Shown piece by piece: positions 54,571-63,260 of a stretch of DNA of 64,000 nt. The stretch's first letter is position 1, and every line of letters starts with the position of its first letter. The position numbers and the translations under genes are program-made. The notes beneath the pieces are model-generated. The model did no database searches, was not told the origin of the DNA, and worked only from the letters and a program-made list of their open reading frames with translations. Source of the DNA: an uncultured Porphyromonadaceae bacterium (GTDB lineage Bacteria; Bacteroidota; Bacteroidia; Bacteroidales; Muribaculaceae); assembly GCA_948467675.1 (NCBI GenBank), contig CAOKFI010000007.1:21557-85556 (forward strand), read 5' to 3'.

Positions 54571-54649
54571 CGAGTGTCGATATGGGAGCAGAGAAAATAC
54601 TGTTTGTGCTTGCTTGTTGACTCTACACCTGTTGACTTTACAGCGTTTT

Positions 54650-54681
54650 TTTGGTGGTGTGGAAATTTGTGGCTAACTTAG
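54650..54681 (+). promoter_or_regulatory. Possible promoter for manC
   Basis: TTTG at 54650-54653 and TAACTTAG at 54674-54681 resemble a -33/-7 pair with one mismatch. The -7 box overlaps a small palindrome, TTAGCGAATCGCTAA (54678-54692), that could be an operator. Confidence 0.35.
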
Positions 54682-54721
54682 CGAATCGCTAACATAGACT
54701 AATTCAATAATACCGATTGTA

Positions 54722-55804
54722 ATGGTAAGCAACCATCGCTATTGTGTGATAATGTGCGGCGGCATAGGCAGCCGTTTCTGGCCGTACAGCCGTGCGGAGC
54801 GTCCCAAACAGTTCATAGATTTTTTCGGTACCGGCCGGTCGCTGCTTCAGATGAGCTACGACCGTATTCTGCCTATAGTGCCGAAAGAGAATATAGTGAT
54901 AGTGACCAACGAGGCCTATGCTCCTCTGGTACGCGAACAGTTGCCTGATCTGCTCGATGACAATATCTTGCTGGAACCTGCGCGCCGCAATACGGCACCG
55001 TGTATAGCATGGGCTACCTATCATATAGCCGCGCGTGATCCTGAGGCGTCGATGGTGGTTGCTCCGAGCGACCATCTGGTGATGCGCGAGCGAGAGTTCG
55101 AGGACAGCATACGCCGCGGTTTCGAGTTTGTAGAGGGGCATGACGCTCTGCTGACTCTTGGCATAGCTCCGACTCGCCCGGAAACCGGCTACGGCTATAT
55201 CCAGATAGGCGATGAGGTGGCCGAGGGAATCTCGAAGGTGAAGACTTTTACCGAGAAACCGAATCTGGAGCTTGCCAAGGTGTTTCTGGAGACCGGTGAG
55301 TTTTTCTGGAATTCCGGAATATTTCTCTGGCGTGCCCAGGCAATCAAGAAGGCATTCCACCTCTATGCTCCGGATATCGCCACACGTTTCGATGCCGGCG
55401 AGGATAAGTTCGGCACCGATGGCGAGCGAGGATTCATCGAGGAGGAGTTTCCGGCATGTCCCGGCATATCGATCGACTATGCTGTGATGGAGAAGGCTCC
55501 CAATGTGTATGTGGAGCGTGTAAGTTTCGGGTGGAACGATCTCGGGACCTGGAGTGCCCTTTACGACAATTCGCCTAAGAACCGTGACGGCAATGTGACG
55601 CAGGGCTGTCATGTCGAGGCTTACAATTCGTCGGGAAATATCTTTGCCGTGAATTCGGACAAGCTCGTGGTATGCTCCGGTCTGACCGGCTATGTGGTGG
55701 CCGATGCCGGCGATGTGCTTCTGATATGCCCTATGGCAGAGGAGCAGCACATAAAGCAGATGGTCAACGACGTGAAGCAGCATTACGGAGACAAATACCT
55801 GTAA
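54722..55804 (+). CDS. manC: Mannose-1-phosphate guanylyltransferase
   Basis: Makes GDP-mannose from GTP and mannose 1-phosphate for surface glycans. The 360-aa protein carries the nucleotidyltransferase loop CGGIGSRFWPYSRAERPKQF, then PKENIVIVTNEAY, VVAPSDHL, KPNLELA with FFWNSGIFLW and the WNDLGTWSALYD segment. It lacks the C-terminal isomerase domain of bifunctional ManC/AlgA proteins. The next gene starts 26 bases downstream. Confidence 0.94.
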   Translation: MVSNHRYCVIMCGGIGSRFWPYSRAERPKQFIDFFGTGRSLLQMSYDRILPIVPKENIVIVTNEAYAPLVREQLPDLLDDNILLEPARRNTAPCIAWATYHIAARDPEASMVVAPSDHLVMREREFEDSIRRGFEFVEGHDALLTLGIAPTRPETGYGYIQIGDEVAEGISKVKTFTEKPNLELAKVFLETGEFFWNSGIFLWRAQAIKKAFHLYAPDIATRFDAGEDKFGTDGERGFIEEEFPACPGISIDYAVMEKAPNVYVERVSFGWNDLGTWSALYDNSPKNRDGNVTQGCHVEAYNSSGNIFAVNSDKLVVCSGLTGYVVADAGDVLLICPMAEEQHIKQMVNDVKQHYGDKYL

Positions 55805-55830
55805 ACACATTAAGATCAGATATATAGATT

Positions 55831-58431
55831 ATGTCAAAATTCGATATCGGCGTTCTGGCCGGATGGTTCAGACGACCTCAGACGTGGGGATTCATTGTGG
55901 CCGTGGCAGTATGTGCCGCCGTATCCATGGCTTTTTTCGGCAGCGATGCGCTGCAGGGTAATATACTCCGTCAGCCCGACATGCAGCAGGGAGCCGCCAT
56001 AGGGCACGAGGCGAAGCTGTGGGAGGCCACTACTGGCGAGACCTCGCGGTGGACCAACTCGCTTTTCGGCGGTATGCCCAATTTCCAGATCGATCCGTCG
56101 TATCCGTCGAGCGATCTGTTCAGCTGGCTCAACGGAGTGTACGGACTCGGGTTGCCTGCTCCTGCCAATCTTCTGGTGATGATGATGATAGGCTTTCTCA
56201 TTCTTATGGCCGCAATGCGTGTGCGCTGGGGCGTGGCCTTGCTTGGTGCTCTTGCCTACGGCCTGTCGAGCTACTTCGTGATCATAATCGGAGCCGGTCA
56301 TATATGGAAGTTCGTCACGCTCGCATATATTCCTCCTACGATAGCTGGTCTGGTGCTTTGTTACCGCGGGCGTTATCTCGCAGGAGGGGCTGTAACAGCT
56401 TTGTTCGCAATGCTTCAGGTAGCGTCGAACCATGTGCAGATGTCGTATTACTTCCTGTTTGTCATGGCGGCTATGGCGCTTGCCTATCTTCTGCATGCTG
56501 TCAGGAGCGGTAGTGTGCGCCGTTGGGTGTACGGCACATGCGTGCTTGCCGCAGCCGGAGTGTTTGCAGTCGCAGCCAATCTGCCGAGCCTCTACAATAC
56601 CTATGAATATTCCAAGGAGACGATGCGCGGCCGTCATTCGGAGCTGTCGCAGCCCGAGGGCGGCGAAGGCGCTGTTTCGTCGAAAGGACTTGACCGGAAT
56701 TATATAACGCAATACAGCTACGGCCGTTCTGAGCTGATGACACTGCTGATCCCGAACGTGAAGGGCGGAGCATCGGCCAAGCCTGTTGCGGGCGAGATGG
56801 TAGGCCTTACGCTGGCCGATATGCCGGAGGCGCAGGAATTGTACCGCAAGGGCGAGATCTCGGCGCAGGACGCGCAGAATCTGCAGGTGTTCTCGCAATA
56901 TTTCGGCGAGCCGGAGGGTACCAACGGTCCCGTATATATCGGGGCGATCGTGTTTGCCCTGTTTCTGCTGGGAGCGATAATCGTGCGCGGGCCTATGAAA
57001 TGGGCGCTTGTGTTCATGACGGTGCTGTCGTGCGGACTGGCGCTGGGACGCAACATGATGTGGCTTACGGATCTTTTTATCGACTGGGTGCCCATGTACA
57101 GCAGTTTCCGCACGGTCGAGAGCATACTGGTGATAGCCGAGTTCACAATGCCATTGCTTGCGGCTCTCGGTCTGCAGAAGCTGGTATCGTCTGACAATAC
57201 GCCCGGCAGCTTCCGCAAGCCGTTGCTCTGGGCGTTCGGAGTGCCGATGGCGCTCTGTCTTGTCGGCATTGTGGCTCCGGGGGTGTTCGGAAGCTATATC
57301 GGCGGCAATGAGCAGGAGTTGCTCGACCGCGGTTTCGACCGTCAGTATCCGGTGCTGTTTGCCGCAGTCGAACAGCTGCGTCACTCGATGATATCGTCCG
57401 ATGCCATGCGTTCGTTCCTGTTTCTGGCCGCTGCTGCCGGAGTGTCGGTGCTTATGATGTCGGGGAGGATACGCCGAAGCTGGGGTATAGGCGCTCTCGC
57501 AGTGCTTGTGCTTTCCGATCTGTTTACGGTCGACCGCCGGTATCTCAATCATGAAAGTTTCTGCGATGCCGGCCGTTCGACTGAGCCGATGATTCTCGCT
57601 ACTCCTGCCGACCGCGAGATCCTTGCAGATACATCGATGAACTACCGTGTGATGGATATAGAGCGGTTCATGCGTCCTGATCCGTCGTATTTCCACAAAG
57701 CCGTAGGCGGCTATCATGCTGCTAAGCTGACCCGTTATCAGGATCTTATCGACCGGCATCTGGGCCACTTCCTTCAGGTGGGATATCATCCGGAACTCCG
57801 CAACGACTCCATGGCGCTGGTGCTTACCGGGAGCAGGCAGATGGCCGCGGGCCTGCAGGCTGATCTGCGGGTGCTCGATATGCTCAACGCCCGCTATATA
57901 GTGAACGAGAGCGGTATTCCGGCGCGCAATGAGTACGCTCTGGGCAATGCCTGGTTCGTTAAGAAACTGGACTATGTGGATGGCGCCGATGCTGAAATGG
58001 AGGCTTTGCAGAGCCTTCATCCGGCTTGTGAGGCTGTGGCCGACAGCCGTTTCCGCGGCATACTCGGTGACACCCAGCCCCAATACACTCCGGGAGATAC
58101 CATTTACGAGACCTCATACGCACCTAATCGCCTTACTTACCGCGCAAAGAGCGCCAATGGCGGATTGGCGGTGCTGTCGGAGGTATATTTCCCCTGGGGC
58201 TGGCATGCTACCGTCGACGGCAATCCGGTGGAGATAGGCCGTGTCAACTATGTGCTTCGCGCGCTTCGCGTGCCTGCCGGCGAGCATGAGATAGAGTTGC
58301 GTTTCGATCCGCTGTCGTTGCGCGTGACCGACACGGTGGCCACGGTGGCCGTGCTTATGATATTCGCGGCTGCCATTGTGGCGCTGGTCGTGTGGTTACG
58401 CCGCAAGGGGAGCGCCGGGGAGTCGGTATGA
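55831..58431 (+). CDS. YfhO-family multi-pass membrane protein
   Basis: Large inner-membrane protein of 866 aa with about 12-14 hydrophobic segments in the first 540 residues, a soluble region of about 270 residues (FDRQYPVLF ... DPSYFHKAVGGYHAAKLTRYQDL), and a last membrane segment (VATVAVLMIFAAAIVALVVWL) with a basic tail. The start region has ILRQPDMQQGAAIGHEAKLW, with GETSRWTNSLFGGMPNFQ, as in YfhO proteins, which are GT-C-like and implicated in glycosylation of cell-wall polymers in other bacteria. Position after manC fits a glycan role (inference). The following gene overlaps its stop. Confidence 0.85.
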   Translation: MSKFDIGVLAGWFRRPQTWGFIVAVAVCAAVSMAFFGSDALQGNILRQPDMQQGAAIGHEAKLWEATTGETSRWTNSLFGGMPNFQIDPSYPSSDLFSWLNGVYGLGLPAPANLLVMMMIGFLILMAAMRVRWGVALLGALAYGLSSYFVIIIGAGHIWKFVTLAYIPPTIAGLVLCYRGRYLAGGAVTALFAMLQVASNHVQMSYYFLFVMAAMALAYLLHAVRSGSVRRWVYGTCVLAAAGVFAVAANLPSLYNTYEYSKETMRGRHSELSQPEGGEGAVSSKGLDRNYITQYSYGRSELMTLLIPNVKGGASAKPVAGEMVGLTLADMPEAQELYRKGEISAQDAQNLQVFSQYFGEPEGTNGPVYIGAIVFALFLLGAIIVRGPMKWALVFMTVLSCGLALGRNMMWLTDLFIDWVPMYSSFRTVESILVIAEFTMPLLAALGLQKLVSSDNTPGSFRKPLLWAFGVPMALCLVGIVAPGVFGSYIGGNEQELLDRGFDRQYPVLFAAVEQLRHSMISSDAMRSFLFLAAAAGVSVLMMSGRIRRSWGIGALAVLVLSDLFTVDRRYLNHESFCDAGRSTEPMILATPADREILADTSMNYRVMDIERFMRPDPSYFHKAVGGYHAAKLTRYQDLIDRHLGHFLQVGYHPELRNDSMALVLTGSRQMAAGLQADLRVLDMLNARYIVNESGIPARNEYALGNAWFVKKLDYVDGADAEMEALQSLHPACEAVADSRFRGILGDTQPQYTPGDTIYETSYAPNRLTYRAKSANGGLAVLSEVYFPWGWHATVDGNPVEIGRVNYVLRALRVPAGEHEIELRFDPLSLRVTDTVATVAVLMIFAAAIVALVVWLRRKGSAGESV

Positions 58432-58886
58432 GTATAAAAAGGTGGTGGCGCGGACATGGGTTCGGTGTCCACTCTCCATTTGCTTTCAGGTTTATCACCG
58501 AGGTGCTCAGGTGTGATTCCGGTTACGCATACTATGCCTACGATGAGCTGAGGCGGCAGTGGATGTCGGCGCCTTCCGGAGAACGTATGCCCTGGCGGCG
58601 CATGGCTGCCATATACCGGGTCGGTGTGAGGTTCGCTCCGGCACCTGTGGCGCTGCGCGGTGATGATCCTTACGGGCTGGCTTCCGCGGCTATCGCCATG
58701 GCGTCTGGTTCCGCCGATATTCCGGCCGAGGATGCTGTGGTGTCGGTATGGGCCGATATCACTACCGGCGGATGGCCGGAGGCGGTGTCAGCCATGAAGC
58801 GCGGCATGTCGTTTTCCGACGGACATATCGGAATTATCGTGGCCGACTGTAAATTGCCGTTGCATCATTACGAAGTGAGGTTGTAG
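58428..58886 (+). CDS. Small protein of unknown function, possibly a reduced methyltransferase-like relative
   Basis: Soluble protein of 152 aa starting at an ATGA overlap with the YfhO stop. Its N-terminus (RGHGFGVHSPFAFRFITEVL) resembles the HSPF segment at the start of a group of Bacteroidetes SAM-dependent methyltransferases, and its end (MKRGMSFSDGHIGIIVADCKLPLHHYEVRL) resembles their C-terminus. No AdoMet-binding glycine loop is seen, and the protein is about 100 residues shorter, so an internal deletion or a repurposed remnant is suggested. xerD begins 1 base after its stop. The identification is tentative. Confidence 0.6.
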   Translation: MSIKRWWRGHGFGVHSPFAFRFITEVLRCDSGYAYYAYDELRRQWMSAPSGERMPWRRMAAIYRVGVRFAPAPVALRGDDPYGLASAAIAMASGSADIPAEDAVVSVWADITTGGWPEAVSAMKRGMSFSDGHIGIIVADCKLPLHHYEVRL

Positions 58887-58887
58887 T

Positions 58888-59808
58888 ATGCGAGAAATCA
58901 GCGATATAGGCAAGCTGATCGACAGCTATAAGGCGTATCTTATGCTGGAGCGCGGAGTGTCGGAAAATACACGTCAGGCGTATGTGGCCGATGTGTCCAA
59001 ACTATTGGGATGGCTCTCTGGCGAGGGCATGAAGCTGCGTGACGCAGGCGCTGACGATCTGCATTCGTTTCTCGCCGCAGTGCACGACATAGGCGTGTCG
59101 GTCAGAACCCAGGCGCGTATCCTGTCGGGGATCAAATCGTTCTACCGTTTCCTTGTCGCCGAAGGATATGTCGATGAGAATCCTACGCTTAAAGTTGACA
59201 GTCCGAATATAGGCCGGTATCTGCCTGAAGTGCTGACCGTAGACGAGATCGACGCGATGATAGCCTCTGTCGATCTTGAAAAGCCGGAAGGACAGCGCAA
59301 CCGCGCCATTCTGGAGACACTCTACGGTTGTGGCATGCGAGTGAGCGAACTGGTCAATCTGGAGCTCGACAAGGTGTTTGCCGGCGAGCGCTATGTGGTG
59401 GTGCGGGGCAAAGGCTCCAAGGAGCGTGTCGTGCCAATATCTGAGACCGCGCTCGACGAGATAGCACGTTACATGGAGGAATACCGCCCTACGCTGAAGA
59501 TAAAGCCGGGAGAGGAGAACATACTGTTTCTGAACCGTCGCGGCCACAGGCTGACGCGCGTAATGGTCTTCTATATAGTCAAGGAGGCCGCCGATAGGGT
59601 CGGGATCACCAAGGAGATATCGCCCCACACGTTGCGCCATTCGTTTGCGTCGCATCTGCTCGAAGGGGGTGCCAATCTCAGGGCCATACAGCAGATGCTC
59701 GGACATGAATCGATAGCCACTACCGAGCTGTATCTGCATATAGACCGCAGCCGTCTGCGCGAGGAGATCCTTATGTACCATCCGCGGAATGTGCGCCGAC
59801 AATTATGA
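58888..59808 (+). CDS. xerD: Tyrosine recombinase XerD
   Basis: Resolves chromosome dimers at dif with its partner Xer protein. The 306-aa protein has a core-binding SAM-like N-terminal domain (YLMLERGVSENTRQAYVADV) and all catalytic residues: Arg151 (GMRVSEL), Lys175 (GKGSKER), His247 and Arg250 (HTLRHSFASHLL), His273 (LGHESIATTELY) and Tyr282. The pattern and housekeeping context, with no att sites or cargo nearby, favour XerD over a mobile-element integrase. It is tightly spaced behind the small gene upstream. Confidence 0.93.
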   Translation: MREISDIGKLIDSYKAYLMLERGVSENTRQAYVADVSKLLGWLSGEGMKLRDAGADDLHSFLAAVHDIGVSVRTQARILSGIKSFYRFLVAEGYVDENPTLKVDSPNIGRYLPEVLTVDEIDAMIASVDLEKPEGQRNRAILETLYGCGMRVSELVNLELDKVFAGERYVVVRGKGSKERVVPISETALDEIARYMEEYRPTLKIKPGEENILFLNRRGHRLTRVMVFYIVKEAADRVGITKEISPHTLRHSFASHLLEGGANLRAIQQMLGHESIATTELYLHIDRSRLREEILMYHPRNVRRQL

Positions 59809-59891
59809 CAAAATGATCGTTAATAAACTGAAAAATATAGCAAAATGATCTGAAATCTACAGTATTGTTTGATGCGAATAATTAAAATCCG

Positions 59892-59899
59892 TATATTTG
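59892..59899 (+). promoter_or_regulatory. -7 promoter box (TATATTTG) for the fimbrillin-like gene
   Basis: Perfect TATATTTG with TTTG 24 bases upstream (59868-59871). Leader of about 55 bases. Confidence 0.7.
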
Positions 59900-59959
59900 T
59901 AAGCACTATAGATGCACTTGACACTTTAGAAATAACCAATATTATCAACCCAAAACTCA

Positions 59960-61678
59960 ATGAAACTTTTTAACTACTACTTGTTTCTTGCGCTGGCAGG
60001 GACCTTGAGCTTTACCGCATGCTCTAACGACGATGAGCCGGATATCGATCCGGTGATCGATCCGGTGGTCAACTACAATGTATCACTGACGATGACCGAC
60101 AACGGATTCGAGCTTGCAAGCGGAGAGAAGTTCACTCCCGGATTCACAGCAGGGGCAAAAGCCGGACTGTTTGCTGTGACCAATGGAACAGTAACCGCTT
60201 CAAATATCGAACTCACATACGATGGCAGTGTGTGGACAACCGACAAGGTGATAGACGGTGGCGAACGCTACTTCGTATATACCCCCTACAAGGCAGATGC
60301 CGCATCCAAGATTTCGGCCGACGCTACTGATGCCGCCGGCTTCTTTGCCGGCCTTGTCTCCGTATATGCTGCTCCGGGAGCGGAGCAGGGCGATTTCGAT
60401 GCCGCTGTGCGTCCCTACGATATCGTGTTTGCTGAAGCCGCAGTCGCAACCGGTCGATCGGAGAGCGTTACAGAGTCTCTCAGCCTCACAGCGGCCGGCA
60501 GCCATGCTCTGGCAGTCACTTCGTGGTCGCTTCCCGGCGGCACCCGCTATGTCACATCGTCGGGCTTTGCCTACAGCACACCCGACGGCGGCAAGAGCAT
60601 CGATGTAAAACTCGGCTCTCTTGCGATAATCCCCGGCCAGCTCGGAGGCCTTCCCGCATATTTCCATGCTCCCGGCAAGTCCGACAAGCTGACTGTGAAC
60701 TATACGCTCAACGGTGAGACAAAGAGTGCCGAAGTGGCTCTCGGCGCTGCCGCAGGAAAGCAGAGTCTTGTCGGCATCGGTGATGCTCCGACCGACGGCG
60801 GCAAGCGCGATATAGCCGTAGGCGACCTGTATTACCGTGACGGATCAGTGCTCCCCGTGGAGAAACTCGCCGACCTTCAGGCAGCTCCCGCCGGTGTGGC
60901 CGGTGTGGTGTTCTGTGTGGATCCGGCCCGCTTCTCGGCTGACGAGAAATCACTCCTGGGTGATGTGCATGCGCTTGTGATCTCATCGAAGATGGGCCGA
61001 TTCAAGAACCGCGACTATATGGTATGGTGCGATGCCTATCCCAAGCCTGCCGACGATGGCGCTGGCCGTTTCATCGACAGCCAGGAGGACAGCAAATATC
61101 CCGGCATGGTGCTTCCTCTGATCGAGGATCATTCGGATGCCGTGAAATCATACGAGGCCAACAACGCCGACATCAACGGCTACAGCAACAACAAGATAAT
61201 CCGCACCCGCCGCAGCGAGGAGATCGCTGCCGGATACTATCCGGTGTTCAGTGCCATCGATGACCTGAACAGCAATGTCACTGTCAGCGGTGCCTCCACC
61301 GGCTGGTATCTGCCGTCGGTAGGACAGCTGATGGACTACATGCGCAATATCGGAGGTGCCAACATCTCAGCATCGGTAGTGCATGCGCTGTATTCGGCTT
61401 ACGATGATTCCGATTTCGATTTCGGTGCTGATTGCAGCCCGAATCTTCGTGCGCGCCTCGATCTTTCCATGGCCAAGATCAGTGCCGGAGAGAAGGATCT
61501 CTTTACAGCATCGGAAAACAACGCTCTTTGGTCATCGTCGTATGCATCGGTGTTCAGCACGTACACCCAGACATTCATGCCTGGAGCGCGTCAGCTTGTC
61601 TATGACTATGACAATCTGTTCTGCTTGGGCTACGACGTAATCGGCAAGGGCAACGTGCGCGGCGTGCTCGCCTTCTGA
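59960..61678 (+). CDS. Fimbrillin-like surface lipoprotein
   Basis: Lipoprotein of 572 aa. The lipobox FTAC puts the lipid Cys at about 21, followed by SNDDEPDID, an acidic signal for surface export. The N-terminal 250 residues follow the fimbrillin pattern (FTAGAKAGLFAVTNG ... WTTDKVIDGGERYFVYTPYKAD). The C-terminal half (VGDLYYRDGSVLPVEK, GYSNNKIIRTR, STGWYLPSVGQLMDYMRNIGG, ALWSSSYASVF) resembles the DUF1566/fibro-slime-type domain of adhesin tips. A role as fimbrial subunit or tip is plausible. No other fimbrial genes adjoin it, so it may be an orphan. Confidence 0.75.
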   Translation: MKLFNYYLFLALAGTLSFTACSNDDEPDIDPVIDPVVNYNVSLTMTDNGFELASGEKFTPGFTAGAKAGLFAVTNGTVTASNIELTYDGSVWTTDKVIDGGERYFVYTPYKADAASKISADATDAAGFFAGLVSVYAAPGAEQGDFDAAVRPYDIVFAEAAVATGRSESVTESLSLTAAGSHALAVTSWSLPGGTRYVTSSGFAYSTPDGGKSIDVKLGSLAIIPGQLGGLPAYFHAPGKSDKLTVNYTLNGETKSAEVALGAAAGKQSLVGIGDAPTDGGKRDIAVGDLYYRDGSVLPVEKLADLQAAPAGVAGVVFCVDPARFSADEKSLLGDVHALVISSKMGRFKNRDYMVWCDAYPKPADDGAGRFIDSQEDSKYPGMVLPLIEDHSDAVKSYEANNADINGYSNNKIIRTRRSEEIAAGYYPVFSAIDDLNSNVTVSGASTGWYLPSVGQLMDYMRNIGGANISASVVHALYSAYDDSDFDFGADCSPNLRARLDLSMAKISAGEKDLFTASENNALWSSSYASVFSTYTQTFMPGARQLVYDYDNLFCLGYDVIGKGNVRGVLAF

Positions 61679-61715
61679 CACAGGCCGGTTCCGCACAACT
61701 GTAAAAAAAGACGAC

Positions 61716-61750
61716 AGAGGCTGTCTAACTTTCGTTGTTAGACAGCCTCT
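61716..61750. terminator. Bidirectional terminator-like hairpin
   Basis: A perfect 14-bp stem (61716-61729 with 61737-61750), 7-base loop. A run of seven A precedes it, so on the minus strand the stem is followed by T7; on the plus strand no T run follows. Confidence 0.65.
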
Positions 61751-62010
61751 TCTGCGTCCCGCCGGATCTCCGACCCGGCCTGAGAGCAGCGTCACGTGGG
61801 GCTACTACAAGACATGCCGGTTTTACCACATCCGCAAAAATATCCTGCGCATCTCCGAAGCGCGATGGCAGTGTCGGCCAGTCGGGTACCCCATGTGTTC
61901 CACATGGGGTTCTGCGTCCCGCCGGATCTCCGACCCGGCCTGAGAGGCCGCCTAAAACTTGTTAGACAGCCTGTTCTGCGCCCCGCCGGATCTCCGACCC
62001 GGCCTGAGAG
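61750..62010. repeat. Three copies of a 37-base GC-rich repeat plus related dyads
   Basis: A 37-base unit (TTCTGCGYCCCGCC, then GGATCTCCGACCCGGCC, then TGAGAG) occurs at 61750-61786, 61910-61946 and 61974-62010. GTTAGACAGCCT precedes the first and third copies. Between them are CCTGCGCATCTCCGAAGCGC, close to the module of the 37.8-kb cluster, and a hairpin CCCCATGTG/CACATGGGG (61889-61908). The rest of this gap between convergent genes holds no ORF. Confidence 0.8.
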
Positions 62011-62030
62011 AGGCCGGTGTAATGGTGTTT

Positions 62031-63212
62031 TCAGCCGTTTATACGGAGTATGTCGTTGCCGGTGGGTGATTGGTATATCAAGAGTCCGAAATGCGGAATA
62101 GCGGCATATACATGGTCGAAAATGTCGGCCTGTATATGTTCGTAGGCGAGCCATTCGGTATCGGCTATGAAAAAATACAGCTCTACAGGGAGTCCCTGCG
62201 GGGTAGGCTGCAGCTGCCGCACCATTATCATCAGATCAGTCCTGACCTGCGGGTGTGTTGTCAGATACTGTTCCATATAGTCGCGGAAGAGGCGCAGGTT
62301 CACCACGCGTCCTGTGCGCTCTGTATCGGTGGCGAGCATGCCTTCGGCGCGCAACTGTTCGATCTGCTCGTCAGTGCAGAATCTCACGGAGCTGAAATCG
62401 ACAGGTATCGAGCGCATCACCCGGCGTGCTCCGGCGTGCCGCATAGGCTGCATGTTCTGGAAGGAGTCGTTGACCAGAGCGTATGGCGGTATGGTAGTTA
62501 CGGAGTTGTCCCAGTTGACCACCTTGACTGTGGCGAGTGTCACTTCGGCCACCTCGCCGTTTGCGCCGTATTTCGGCGCTATTATCCAGTCGCCTTTGCG
62601 TAGCATCCTGTTGGCGCTGAGCTGCACACCGGCCACAAGTCCCATAATGGTGTCCTTGAACACCAGCATCAGTATGGCCGCCGATGCCGACAGTCCCGAG
62701 ATGATCAGCAGGGGATTTCGTCCCGACACTATGCTCAGACATATTATCACGCCTATCGATACCACGAGTATGGTCAGCATCTGGTATATGCCGCGCAGCG
62801 GGTACACGTGGAAACGCTCGCGGGCATCGAGTGTCAGATAGGCTGATTTGAGAAAGGCGCACACGAACCTTATTGCGGATACCGTGAGCCATATACGGCA
62901 TATAGGGATGACCCAGGCGAGTATGTCGGGCGAGTTTTCAAATACCGCCGGCGACATCATGTAGAATACCACCGGAGGCATGATCCGGCAGCCAGCGCGC
63001 AGCACGCGGTCGGGCAGCAGGTCGTCGTCCCATGTCACTTCGGTGCGGCGTGTCACGCGCCTTACGGCTTCTGACACGATTCTGCGTGCAAACCAGTAGG
63101 CTATGGCCGCGATCAGAGTCACGGCCAGTATCATTGTGGCTGTAACAGCCTCATTAAGCCACTGCTCCGGCACGTATATATGCCGGAGCAGTGAAGTTAT
63201 ATCATCTCGCAT
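62031..63212 (-). CDS. MscS-family mechanosensitive ion channel
   Basis: Inner-membrane channel of 393 aa that opens under membrane tension. There are about five membrane segments; the last (SGLSASAAILMLVFKDTIMGLVAGVQL) is the pore-lining TM3 with Ala/Gly packing, followed by the beta domain (RMLRKGDWIIAPKYGANGEVAEVTLATVKVVNWDNSVTTIP) and a C-terminal alpha/beta domain. The size and the long periplasm-proximal N-terminus fit the YbdG-like group. It is transcribed toward the repeat cluster. Confidence 0.9.
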   Translation of the reverse strand: MRDDITSLLRHIYVPEQWLNEAVTATMILAVTLIAAIAYWFARRIVSEAVRRVTRRTEVTWDDDLLPDRVLRAGCRIMPPVVFYMMSPAVFENSPDILAWVIPICRIWLTVSAIRFVCAFLKSAYLTLDARERFHVYPLRGIYQMLTILVVSIGVIICLSIVSGRNPLLIISGLSASAAILMLVFKDTIMGLVAGVQLSANRMLRKGDWIIAPKYGANGEVAEVTLATVKVVNWDNSVTTIPPYALVNDSFQNMQPMRHAGARRVMRSIPVDFSSVRFCTDEQIEQLRAEGMLATDTERTGRVVNLRLFRDYMEQYLTTHPQVRTDLMIMVRQLQPTPQGLPVELYFFIADTEWLAYEHIQADIFDHVYAAIPHFGLLIYQSPTGNDILRING

Positions 63213-63260
63213 AAGCGCAGGGATGTATGTCGGGGGTTATATCAAACTGAGTGCCTGACT

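Noticed and set aside
55834..58083. A 749-codon open frame on the minus strand
   Set aside because: It is antisense to the YfhO gene, rich in His, Arg and Gln, with no domain; the sense frame has clear membrane segments.
58888..59808. Integrase of a mobile element
   Set aside because: The sequence fits XerD, the neighbours are housekeeping genes, and no direct repeats, tRNA target or cargo genes adjoin it.
62804..62815. A second parS site (ACACGTGGAAAC)
   Set aside because: It differs from the consensus at the GAAACA arm, is not palindromic and lies inside the MscS coding sequence.
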